Below, one piece after another: positions 19,037 through 28,090 of a DNA stretch of 48,786 nt; position 1 is the stretch's first letter; every line of letters begins with the position of its first letter. Both the position numbers and the translations under genes were made by a program. The notes under the pieces were generated by a model. The model did no database searches. It saw nothing but the letters and a program-made list of their open reading frames with translations, and was not told the origin of the DNA. The stretch covers positions 1-48,786 of the forward strand of contig JAVCCR010000009.1 of the NCBI GenBank assembly GCA_030765485.1, given 5' to 3'. This stretch comes from Candidatus Gygaella obscura (GTDB lineage Bacteria > Omnitrophota > Gorgyraeia > Gygaellales > Gygaellaceae).

Positions 19037-20534
19037 GATTAAGGTGCTATTTTTAAGTTTTATTTTTATGAATGTTTTTTTATTAAATGCAGATGCTTTT
19101 TGGGAACAAATCAGGGATAGCTATATTACTACTAGTCTTTATGCTTTGGCGATTGATTTAGATAAAGACAATTTAATGTTTGCCGGTGCAAAATCAGTAT
19201 TATTAAAAAGTAGCAACCAAGGAAAGAGCTGGCAAGAGGTTTTTATTACTGGTAGTGAGAATAGGGTTAATTATATATATTTAAAACATCCTGAGATTTA
19301 TGTAGTTACTGATAAAAAAATCTTTAAGAGCGTTGATGGAGGAAAAGACTTTCAGATTGTTTACCAGGATATATCAGACAATGCAAAACTAAATTATTTT
19401 ATAAAAAATAACAATAAAAGTTTTATTGCATCCAATATGGGTTTGTTTGTTTCGTTTGATAACGATGCTACGTTTACTAAGATCGATTGTTTTCCTGAAG
19501 AGGCCCAGATTTATAAGGTGGTTTTCTCTAAAGTAGATGACACCTGTTTAGTTTTGACTAGTCATGGTTTATACAGTTCTGGTGTTGAGGCTTTTAATTT
19601 TAAGTGTGTTTTTTCTGCCAATTCAACCGGAAGCGAAGAAGAAGATTTTGATTACCGCTACTCAGATTCAGAGGATTTTGAAGGCAATATCCTTACCACT
19701 GTTCATATTGATGAATTTGATAATAGTAAAATATATCTAGGAACCAATAAGGGTCTTTTTATTTCCAAAAATAATGCCCGTACATTTAACAGATTGATTC
19801 TGCCTAATTTCGGAAGGCCGTTTATAACCCAGATTATCAATGATAATAATGATCCTGGTCTTATATACGTATTAAGCAGCATTGGTTTTTCTAAGATTGA
19901 TATTAAAGGTTTAGCCTGTGAATCATTATATAAAGGGCTGGTTACAGATAACCTTCGTTTTGTCAAGCAGGACAATATTGGTGGTATTTGGTTAGCTACT
20001 GATAAAGGGTTATTTACCAGCAGTAAAGAACAGGTTTCGGTTTATGCTGATGTAGATAAACAAAATTTAGAGCATCTTTGGCTTCAGAATGCTGCTTTAA
20101 TCTATAATGATGTTGATCCTAAAAAAATCGCTGCTTGGCGAAAGTCTCTTAAGGTTAGAGCCCTTATGCCTGATTTATCCTTAGATTATGATAAGACGAT
20201 TAATTATGATAGCACAGAAGAAGCTTATTTTACTGGTCCGCGTGACTGGGGCGTTAATTTAAGCTGGGATTTGGCTGATTTGATCTGGAATAATTATCAG
20301 GATGATATCGATACCAAAAGCAGGCTTAATACACAGCTTAGAATAAATATTTTAGATAATGTAAACAGGCTTTATTTTGAAAGAAAGCGTCTTGCGTCAG
20401 AGTTAAGGCAAAAGAGCAGCCTTAGTATTGATGAAGAAAATGATTTAAAATTAAGAATAGAAGCCTTAACCGCAAATTTAGACGGTTATACCGGAGGGTA
20501 TTATTCAAACATATTGGAAGGAAGAGAAAGATAA
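19017..20534 (+). CDS. Secreted beta-propeller-like protein with Asp-box/BNR (Ycf48/sortilin-like) repeats
   Basis: Signal peptide (FLSFIFMNVFLLNADAFW) and recurrent units KSSNQGKSWQEV, KSVDGGKDFQIV, SFDNDATFTKI, SKNNARTFNRL; helical C-terminus. Confidence 0.65.
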   Translation: MKVKRNKIKVLFLSFIFMNVFLLNADAFWEQIRDSYITTSLYALAIDLDKDNLMFAGAKSVLLKSSNQGKSWQEVFITGSENRVNYIYLKHPEIYVVTDKKIFKSVDGGKDFQIVYQDISDNAKLNYFIKNNNKSFIASNMGLFVSFDNDATFTKIDCFPEEAQIYKVVFSKVDDTCLVLTSHGLYSSGVEAFNFKCVFSANSTGSEEEDFDYRYSDSEDFEGNILTTVHIDEFDNSKIYLGTNKGLFISKNNARTFNRLILPNFGRPFITQIINDNNDPGLIYVLSSIGFSKIDIKGLACESLYKGLVTDNLRFVKQDNIGGIWLATDKGLFTSSKEQVSVYADVDKQNLEHLWLQNAALIYNDVDPKKIAAWRKSLKVRALMPDLSLDYDKTINYDSTEEAYFTGPRDWGVNLSWDLADLIWNNYQDDIDTKSRLNTQLRINILDNVNRLYFERKRLASELRQKSSLSIDEENDLKLRIEALTANLDGYTGGYYSNILEGRER

Positions 20535-21572
20535 ATGAAGGTTTTAATCACCGGTGGGGCTGGACTTGTAGGAAGCCATGCCGCAGAGTACTATGCTAAA
20601 GGGAAAAATAAAGTTATTGTATTAGATAATCTAATGCGCTCAACACTTTTTGGTTATGATAAAGCTTCGGTTGAATATAACTGGAAATATCTAAAAAGCT
20701 TTAAGAATATAAAATGTGTTAAAGGCGATGTAAGAAGTGAGCGTGATGTAAAAAGAGCAATAGGTAAAGGTGTAGATGCAGTTATTCATACCGCAGGTCA
20801 ACCTGGAGTGTCATCATCAGTTCTAATGCCCAGGGAAGATTTTAGTATTAATGCCTATGGTACGTTTAATGTATTAGAATGTATAAGGAAAATATCTCCT
20901 AAAGCAGCATTTGTGTATTGTTCTACGAACAAGGTTTATGGAGAAAATGTGGATAAAATCCCTTTAATAAAAAAAGCCAAAAGGTATCTTTACAAAGTTA
21001 AAAAAGGGATTAATGAGAATATGTTGACGGATCTTACCGGACATACGCCTTATGGGGTTTCAAAGTTAGTCGGGGATTTATACACGCAGGAATATGCCCA
21101 TATATACGGGATGAAGACTGGTGTATTCAGGATGTCTTGTATTTACGGCACGAGGCAGTTTGGTTTTGAGGATCAAGGTTGGGTTGCCTGGTTTGTGATT
21201 GCAAATCTACTCAATAAACCGATTACCATTTTTGGTGATGGTAGGCAGGTAAGGGATCTGCTTTATGTTCAAGATTTGGTAAAAGCGTATGATAAGTTTA
21301 TTCAGTCTAAAAAGCAAAGCGAGTTATTTAATATCGGAGGTGGTGTAAAAAATACCAGGTCATTATTGGAATTTATTGATGATTTGGAAAGTTTGACAGG
21401 AAAAAAAACAAAGATAAAGTTTTCCAAATGGCGGCCATCAGATCAGAAGGTTTATATTACCGATACTAGAAAGGTTGAGAAAGTATTAAATTGGAAGACT
21501 CAGATTGATGTAAAAGAAGGTATTACTAGGCTTATTGATTGGGTAAAAGAAAACAGGAAGTTCTTTTCATAA
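20535..21572 (+). CDS. NAD-dependent epimerase (CDP-paratose 2-epimerase/RfbE-like)
   Basis: VLITGGAGLVGSHAAEYY; CSTNKVYGENV; YGVSKLVGD; FRMSCIYGTRQFGFEDQGWVAWF; FGDGRQVRDLLYVQDL. Confidence 0.82.
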   Translation: MKVLITGGAGLVGSHAAEYYAKGKNKVIVLDNLMRSTLFGYDKASVEYNWKYLKSFKNIKCVKGDVRSERDVKRAIGKGVDAVIHTAGQPGVSSSVLMPREDFSINAYGTFNVLECIRKISPKAAFVYCSTNKVYGENVDKIPLIKKAKRYLYKVKKGINENMLTDLTGHTPYGVSKLVGDLYTQEYAHIYGMKTGVFRMSCIYGTRQFGFEDQGWVAWFVIANLLNKPITIFGDGRQVRDLLYVQDLVKAYDKFIQSKKQSELFNIGGGVKNTRSLLEFIDDLESLTGKKTKIKFSKWRPSDQKVYITDTRKVEKVLNWKTQIDVKEGITRLIDWVKENRKFFS

Positions 21573-21575
21573 ACT

Positions 21576-22130
21576 ATGAAAGTAATTTTTTTAGATAGAG
21601 ACGGAGTGATTAATAAATTCCCCGGTAGGAGAAAATATGTTACTAGTCTCAATAAATTTAAATTTATCCCGCAGGCTTTAACAGCTTTAAAAAAACTCAC
21701 TCAACATAATTATAAGATATTTGTAATCTCGAATCAGGCGGGAGTGTCGAAAAAAGTTTATTCTCTTAAGGCTCTATTAAAGATTACAAATTATATGTTT
21801 GAAGAGTTTAAAAATTGCAATATTAGAATTGATGAAATTGATTATTGCACGCATTTGCATTCTGATAATTGTAATTGCCGAAAACCTAATACCGGTTTGA
21901 TAGAAAAGCGACTTAAGCAGCTTAAGATTAAAAAAAGCGAACGTAAAGATATATTTTTTATCGGTGATAGCTTAACCGATGTAGAAACCGGTAAAAGAGC
22001 GGGTTTAAAGACTATACTTGTTCTATCGGGAAGAGAAAAAAGAAGCAATAGGAAAAAATGGGAATATATACCTGATTATATTACCAAAGATTTAAATACA
22101 GCTGTTAACTATATATTAAGGAGAGCATAA
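21576..22130 (+). CDS. HAD-IIIA family hydrolase (GmhB/HisB-N-like)
   Basis: IFLDRDGVINKFPG; VISNQAGVSK; CTHLHSDNCNCRKPNTG; FFIGDSLTDVETGKRAGLKTILV. Confidence 0.88.
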   Translation: MKVIFLDRDGVINKFPGRRKYVTSLNKFKFIPQALTALKKLTQHNYKIFVISNQAGVSKKVYSLKALLKITNYMFEEFKNCNIRIDEIDYCTHLHSDNCNCRKPNTGLIEKRLKQLKIKKSERKDIFFIGDSLTDVETGKRAGLKTILVLSGREKRSNRKKWEYIPDYITKDLNTAVNYILRRA

Positions 22131-22131
22131 A

Positions 22132-23247
22132 ATGAAAATATTGGTTATTTATGCTACAGCTGGAGCTGGCCATAGAAGAGCTGCTGAGGCAATATATAAT
22201 TATCTCATCAAAGATAAAAATCATGAAGTAAAAAAGATCGATGCTCTTGATTATTCTAATCGATTTTTTAAGTATATTTATTCACAGGGGTATTTGTTTG
22301 TTATAAAACGCCTTCAGTTTATTTGGATAATGCTTTTTTATGCGCCGGTTAATAAAATAAGCTCATTTTTTGCTAATGCATTTAGGTTTTTGGTAAACAG
22401 AATCAATCTATTTAGATTGGTAAGTTATATTTTAAAAGAAAAGCCTGACTGTATAGTATCGGCTCATTTTTTACCTAACGAGGTAGCAGCATTTATAAAG
22501 AGATTTTTTAAGGTAAATTTTAGAGTGGTTTCAATTGTTACTGATTTTACCGTACATCCTTTTTGGGTAACAAGTGGAGTTGATGAGTATATCGTTGCTT
22601 CGGAAAAAACAAAAAAAGAGATTATTCAGCTGGGAGTAAAAGAAGCCTCAGTTAGGGTAATTGGTATTCCTATTGACGAAAAGTTTTTGAATGATTTTGA
22701 CAGAAAAATAATAGCGCAGGCTAATTCGCTGGATTCTGAAAAGTTTACGGTTATTGTAGTAACAGGAGCAATCGGCGTAGGTCCGATTGAACAGATTGCC
22801 AGGCTATTGTCAGAAAATAAAATTCAGACAATTGTTGTTTGCGGGAAGAATAAGATCTTATTGGATAAATTAAACAAGGCAAGATTAGATTATTTAAAAC
22901 CTTTAGGATTTGTGGATAATATGCATGAACTGATGTCTATTGCAGATGTTATCGTTACAAAGCCAGGAGGTCTTAGTGTGTCCGAATCATTGGCAAAAAA
23001 GCTTTTCATGATTTTTATTTCTCCTATACCCGGACAGGAAACTGCAAATGCGTTTTTGATGCAGGAATTAGGAGTAGGGGTTTCCATTGATCAACCGCAG
23101 TCTATTGTTGAGAAGATTATAGAGCTAAAGAACGATCCGCAGAAGTTAGAGTCTATAAAAGAAAAATTCTCTGCAATTTCAAAAAAAACAGTTCTAGAAG
23201 AGATAAAAGATGAAATTTGCCGAAGTGGTGGTTGGTTTACCGATTGA
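22132..23247 (+). CDS. MGDG synthase/UgtP-like GT28 glycosyltransferase
   Basis: ILVIYATAGAGHRRAAEAIYNYL; TDFTVHPFW; VTKPGGLSVSESLAKKLFMIFISPIPGQE. Confidence 0.88.
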   Translation: MKILVIYATAGAGHRRAAEAIYNYLIKDKNHEVKKIDALDYSNRFFKYIYSQGYLFVIKRLQFIWIMLFYAPVNKISSFFANAFRFLVNRINLFRLVSYILKEKPDCIVSAHFLPNEVAAFIKRFFKVNFRVVSIVTDFTVHPFWVTSGVDEYIVASEKTKKEIIQLGVKEASVRVIGIPIDEKFLNDFDRKIIAQANSLDSEKFTVIVVTGAIGVGPIEQIARLLSENKIQTIVVCGKNKILLDKLNKARLDYLKPLGFVDNMHELMSIADVIVTKPGGLSVSESLAKKLFMIFISPIPGQETANAFLMQELGVGVSIDQPQSIVEKIIELKNDPQKLESIKEKFSAISKKTVLEEIKDEICRSGGWFTD

Positions 23248-25051
23248 TGGTCCTTTTGATTATTCTATTCCTGATAATCTGACCAATCAAGCCAAAGCCG
23301 GTAGCCGGGTAAGCGTGATGTTTCATAACAGAAAACTTACTGGTTACGTGCTTAAAATTAAAGAAAGCTCTATCTTTGATAATGATAAGATAAAGCCGAT
23401 TATTGAGGTTGTTGATAAGGTTGCGATTATCAATAGCGATATTTATAATTTAGCAAAGGAAATTTCTGATTACTACTGTTGTTCATTGGGCCAGGCAATT
23501 GAAACAATTTTACCTGAGGGCCTGAAAAAATCAAAGAGACTTTTTTTTCAAGATGCTAATTATAAAGATAATAAAAAGGCTCCTGGAAAAATAACCGCTG
23601 CTTTTGGATATAATGATACCAAGAAATATAGTTATGTTTTAGAGTTAATAAAAAAATATCTAAGCATTAACCAACAGGTTTTAATAATTGTTCCTCAGCT
23701 AAGCGATATCAACAGATGGCAAGAGGTTTTAAAGATATACCAGGAAAGAATAGTTTTACTGCACAGTTATCAAAAACATAAAGAACAGGTTGATTCTTGG
23801 TTTAATATAGCCAGTAGTGGAAAAAAGATAGCCATTGGCACAATGAGTGCTGTTTTTTCGACAGGAAAGAATATTGGCTTGATTGTGATAGACGAAGAGT
23901 CATCTTTTGTCTATAAGCAAAGACAGTTTCCTTTTTATCATGTAAGAGATATTGCAAAAATCCGTTCAAGAATTGAAAATAAAGATGTTTTATTTTTAAG
24001 TCAAATTCCTTCTATTGACACCTTTTATCAGTCTTATAAAGGGAATATCGAAAAGGTTGGTTTAGAAAAAAAACAGGAAGCAGTAAATGTCAGGATTATT
24101 GATTCAGGGGATATAAGAAGGCAGAATTTATTAATTTCACCGTATCTTGAGGATCGTCTAAGTCTAGAATTAAAAAAGAAGAATAAGGTTTTACTTTTTC
24201 TTAATCGCAGGGGACATTCTAATATCCTTCGTTGTGATAAGTGTTCTTATATTCTTCGCTGTAAGAGGTGTTCTGCAGCGCTTGTGTTTGATAACAAAAC
24301 CAATGAATTAAGCTGCCATTTATGCGAAGCCAGGTATCCTGTTATTGATTCGTGTCCGAAGTGTAACAGCAAATACGTTAAGTTTTCAGGGATTGGTATT
24401 GAAAAAATAGCCAATAGAATAAAGTTTATATTTCCCAATGCAAGATTGAAGTTGCTTGATAGGCAAACGACAACACAAAGCCTAGTTGATTTCGATATAT
24501 TGATTTCAACTTCTTCGGTTTTTAATCTTAAAGAAAGAACACAATTTGATTTAACTTGTGTGTTATCATTAGATGAGGGAATGGATATGCCGGATTTCCG
24601 CAACAATGAAAATACGTTTACAATGCTTAGTAAGATTAATTCAATCACAAAAAAAGAAATGATTGTCCAGACAAGACATCCTGATATCAGCTATTTAAAA
24701 TATTTAAAAGATATGGATTTCGATTCATTTTTTAAACAGGAATTAAAAGAAAGAAAGCAGTTTAATTTTCCTCCTTATTGTCAGTTGATAGCGATAAATA
24801 TGCGTTCTAAGAAAGAAGATCTTGTCGGTAAGAAAATAAATGAGCTTTATGAAAGTTTAATAGGACTGAATATTTCCGATTTGCAGGTTTTTAAGCCGGT
24901 AATGGACAGTCCTTATAAGCTGCGCAATTCTTACAGGTGGCAGGTTGTGATGAAGGTAAAAGATTTTAGTAGAGTAAGAGGAAATATAAAAAAAATTGCT
25001 AATGATTACTATCAATCGGGTATAATAACAACAATAAACGTGGATATCTAA
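23210..25051 (+). CDS. priA: PriA-like primosomal protein N' with degenerate helicase motifs
   Basis: N-terminal 3'BD-like FAEVVVGLPIDGPFDYSIP; zinc-binding region CDKC..CKRC..CHLC..CPKC; VLLFLNRRGHSNILRCDKC. Walker A is not recognisable (AAFGYNDTKK). Confidence 0.85.
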   Translation: MKFAEVVVGLPIDGPFDYSIPDNLTNQAKAGSRVSVMFHNRKLTGYVLKIKESSIFDNDKIKPIIEVVDKVAIINSDIYNLAKEISDYYCCSLGQAIETILPEGLKKSKRLFFQDANYKDNKKAPGKITAAFGYNDTKKYSYVLELIKKYLSINQQVLIIVPQLSDINRWQEVLKIYQERIVLLHSYQKHKEQVDSWFNIASSGKKIAIGTMSAVFSTGKNIGLIVIDEESSFVYKQRQFPFYHVRDIAKIRSRIENKDVLFLSQIPSIDTFYQSYKGNIEKVGLEKKQEAVNVRIIDSGDIRRQNLLISPYLEDRLSLELKKKNKVLLFLNRRGHSNILRCDKCSYILRCKRCSAALVFDNKTNELSCHLCEARYPVIDSCPKCNSKYVKFSGIGIEKIANRIKFIFPNARLKLLDRQTTTQSLVDFDILISTSSVFNLKERTQFDLTCVLSLDEGMDMPDFRNNENTFTMLSKINSITKKEMIVQTRHPDISYLKYLKDMDFDSFFKQELKERKQFNFPPYCQLIAINMRSKKEDLVGKKINELYESLIGLNISDLQVFKPVMDSPYKLRNSYRWQVVMKVKDFSRVRGNIKKIANDYYQSGIITTINVDI

Positions 25052-25056
25052 AGCTT

Positions 25057-25989
25057 ATGAAAATAATATTTTTTGGAAGTTCTGGTTTTAGCCTCGAGTC
25101 ATTAAGGCTGTTAAATAATAGCGGTCATAAAATTATATTGGTTGTTTCTCAGCCTTCAAGAAAAATGGGCAGACATCTGCATTTAACGAGTACGCCAGTT
25201 GAGAAATTAGCCAAACAGTTGTCTTTGGAGGCTTTTAGCACTGAGGATATTAACAGTAAAGATTCTTTAAAAATTTTAAAAGAAAAAAAAGCAGATCTGT
25301 TTGTCGTGGTTTCCTACGGACAGATTTTTAAAGGTGATTTTTTAAAAATACCTAAAACAATGTGTATAAATTTACATGCGTCGCTTCTTCCTAAATATAG
25401 AGGGGCTTCACCGATTAATTGGTCTATTATAAATGGCGATACGCATACTGGGGTAACTATATTTAAGGTAGAACAGAAAATGGATTCTGGCGGCATCATC
25501 CTTCAAGATAAAATAACGATTGATGATATGGATACTGCAGTTAGTTTAACGGATAAATTATCCGTTTTGGGCGCAAAGGTTTTAATAGATTCAGTTGATA
25601 AAATTGTTGCTAATGATTTTAAACTTATCTCCCAAGATGAAAGTAAGGCGACTTACACAAGTAAACTTACTAAAGAGCTTGGTTTAATTGATTGGAATAA
25701 AGATGCAGCAAGTATATTAAATCAGATTAGAGGTTGTTTTGGTTGGCCGGGAAGCTTTACTTATTATCGGGGAAGGTTGATGAAGATATTTACAGTAAGC
25801 GTAGAAAATGTAAATTTAACTGAACCGGGGAAGGTAATTAGAATCTCTGGTTCGGGAATCTTGGTTCAGTGCGCCAAAGATTCGCTGTCTATTAAGGAAT
25901 TACAGCTTGAAAGCGGCAAACGCATGGATAGTGCGACTTTCTTGGCAGGACATAAGATAACTTCCGGGGAAAAGTTAGGCAAGATTTAG
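25057..25989 (+). CDS. fmt: Methionyl-tRNA formyltransferase
   Basis: INLHASLLPKYRGASPINWSIINGDTHTGVTIFKVEQKMDSGGII. Confidence 0.93.
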   Translation: MKIIFFGSSGFSLESLRLLNNSGHKIILVVSQPSRKMGRHLHLTSTPVEKLAKQLSLEAFSTEDINSKDSLKILKEKKADLFVVVSYGQIFKGDFLKIPKTMCINLHASLLPKYRGASPINWSIINGDTHTGVTIFKVEQKMDSGGIILQDKITIDDMDTAVSLTDKLSVLGAKVLIDSVDKIVANDFKLISQDESKATYTSKLTKELGLIDWNKDAASILNQIRGCFGWPGSFTYYRGRLMKIFTVSVENVNLTEPGKVIRISGSGILVQCAKDSLSIKELQLESGKRMDSATFLAGHKITSGEKLGKI

Positions 25990-26003
25990 TTAGGTGAAAT
26001 GTA

Positions 26004-26031
26004 TTGAATTCTAGTAGGTTTTTAGTATAAT
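26004..26031 (+). promoter_or_regulatory. Candidate promoter TTGAAT-N16-TATAAT upstream of the first galT-like gene
   Basis: TTGAAT 26004-26009; TATAAT 26026-26031; ATG at 26039. Confidence 0.6.
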
Positions 26032-26038
26032 TAATGCT

Positions 26039-27061
26039 ATGCCAGAGCTAAGAAAAGATCCAGTTGTGGGACGTTGGGTAATAATCGCAAAAGAGCGCGC
26101 CAAAAGGCCTAATGATTTTAAAAAAGGTTTTCAGGGTCCGCCTGAAGGGGAATGTCCTTTTTGCGAAGGTAAAGAACATCTTACGCCGCCTGAGGTTTAT
26201 GCCGTACGTTCCGCAGGCTATAAAAAAGATGGTCCTCGCTGGCAGGTAAGGGTTATTCCCAGTAAGGCACCTTTTTTAAAAATAGAAGGCAATCTGGATC
26301 GGCGGGCAGATGGCATTTATGATATTATGAATGGAATCGGCGCGCACGAGCTTGTTATTGAAACCCCAAAACATATCTCTAACATTGCTGATTTAAGTCA
26401 GGATCAGATAACCAATGTGCTTGAGACCTACATTCAAAGAATTGATGATTTAGAAAAGGATAAACGGTTTAAGTACGTGCTTGTGTTTAAAAACCACGGG
26501 TGGCTTTCTGGTGGCGGCAGGGTAAAACATTGTAAATCCCAGATTATTGCCATGCCGGTTAACCCTAAGCGCGTAAAAGAAGAGCTTGTCGGCGCAAGCA
26601 GGTATTATGAGTATCATGAACGTTGTATTTTCTGCGACTTGGTAAAACAAGAGTTAAAAAGCAAAGAACGCCTTGTTTGTGATATCGATGGTTTTGTAGC
26701 CATAACGCCTTTTGCCTCAAGGTTTCCTTTTGAGATGTGGATTTTGCCTAAAGAGCATAATTGTGATTTTTCTAAAAGCAACAAAGATAACCTGCCACAC
26801 TTAGCTGATGTTTTGAAAAAAGTGCTTACAAAATTAAAGGTGGGCTTAGATGACCCGCCGTATAATTTCATTATTCATACCGCGCCTTTCCGTAAGCGTA
26901 AGCCAGGATATTGGAAGACAATTAATGAAGATTTTCACTGGCATATTGAAATAATCCCCAGGCTTACTAAAGTGGCTGGTTTTGAATGGGGAACAGGTTT
27001 TTATATTTGTCCTGTTCCTCCGGAAAATGCTGCGGAGTTTTTAAGAGGGGTAAAGGTATAA
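26039..27061 (+). CDS. Galactose-1-phosphate uridylyltransferase-family protein with altered active-site motif (HCKSQ)
   Basis: [80 protein letters not shown]. Confidence 0.9.
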   Translation: MPELRKDPVVGRWVIIAKERAKRPNDFKKGFQGPPEGECPFCEGKEHLTPPEVYAVRSAGYKKDGPRWQVRVIPSKAPFLKIEGNLDRRADGIYDIMNGIGAHELVIETPKHISNIADLSQDQITNVLETYIQRIDDLEKDKRFKYVLVFKNHGWLSGGGRVKHCKSQIIAMPVNPKRVKEELVGASRYYEYHERCIFCDLVKQELKSKERLVCDIDGFVAITPFASRFPFEMWILPKEHNCDFSKSNKDNLPHLADVLKKVLTKLKVGLDDPPYNFIIHTAPFRKRKPGYWKTINEDFHWHIEIIPRLTKVAGFEWGTGFYICPVPPENAAEFLRGVKV

Positions 27062-28065
27062 TGGCAGAATTGCGTAGAGACCCAATACTTGGCCGTTGGG
27101 GTATAATCAATACAGATAAGACAGCTAATATCGATGATTTCGAAAGAGAAAAGCACGAGCCCAAAAAAGGTCTTTGTGTGTTTTGTTACGGTAACGAAGA
27201 TAAGACCCCTATTGAAATCGAAGCTTTTAGAATGCCGGATACAAAACCAAATACACCCGGTTGGACAGTGCGCGTTATACCGAACAAATTTCCCGCGCTT
27301 CAGATAGAAGGTAATCTTGATAAAAGAGGCCTCGGTATATTTGATTTATCGAACGGAATTGGTGCGCATGAAGTTATCGTAGATACACCTTATCATGATA
27401 AGAATATTCCTGAATTGGAAATAGATGAGGTTAGAGATATGCTTTATATGTATTCAAGAAGGGCAATGGATTTAATTAAGGATAAGCGTTTTAAATACAT
27501 TATGATTTTTAAAAACTACGGTTTTTCCGCCGGTGCATCTTTAGAACACCCACATTCACAGTTGATTGCTTTGCCGATGGTGCCTAAAAATGCTGCAGAA
27601 GAGTTGCGTGGTGCGCAAAAGTATTTTGAATTTAGAGGCAGATGTATATTTTGTGATATGATTGCGCAGGAAATAAAAGAAAAAAAGCGTATCGTATTTG
27701 AAAATGATGACTATGTTGCTTTTTGTCCATTTGTGCCCAGATTTTCTTTTGAGACCTGGATTTTGCCAAAAAAACATCATGCCTCTCTTTATAAATACGC
27801 GGATTCAGCAGAGAAATTAGACGGGCTAGCGGCGATTTTGAAAGAAGTTTTATTAAGATTAAAAATTAGCTTGCAAGATCCGGCATATAATTATATAATT
27901 CATTGTGCTCCGAGTTACTCAATGGAGAGTGTAAGTTATCATTGGCACATTGAAATTATTCCGAAGTTGACAAGGGTAGCAGGGTTTGAGTGGGGAACAG
28001 GTTTTTATATGGTTTCATTCCCGCCAGAATTATCTGCACAGAAGTTGAGACAAGTAAAAAAATAA
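27061..28065 (+). CDS. galT: Galactose-1-phosphate uridylyltransferase-family protein, canonical HPH motif
   Basis: [76 protein letters not shown] overlap supports start at 27061, not 26986. Confidence 0.88.
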   Translation: MAELRRDPILGRWGIINTDKTANIDDFEREKHEPKKGLCVFCYGNEDKTPIEIEAFRMPDTKPNTPGWTVRVIPNKFPALQIEGNLDKRGLGIFDLSNGIGAHEVIVDTPYHDKNIPELEIDEVRDMLYMYSRRAMDLIKDKRFKYIMIFKNYGFSAGASLEHPHSQLIALPMVPKNAAEELRGAQKYFEFRGRCIFCDMIAQEIKEKKRIVFENDDYVAFCPFVPRFSFETWILPKKHHASLYKYADSAEKLDGLAAILKEVLLRLKISLQDPAYNYIIHCAPSYSMESVSYHWHIEIIPKLTRVAGFEWGTGFYMVSFPPELSAQKLRQVKK

Positions 28066-28090
28066 AAACAATCAAGAAGGAGGAAGTAAA

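Noticed and set aside
23210-25989. priA-like gene next to fmt without def between them
   Set aside because: priA-def-fmt clusters vary; def may lie elsewhere in the genome, so absence in this window is not informative.
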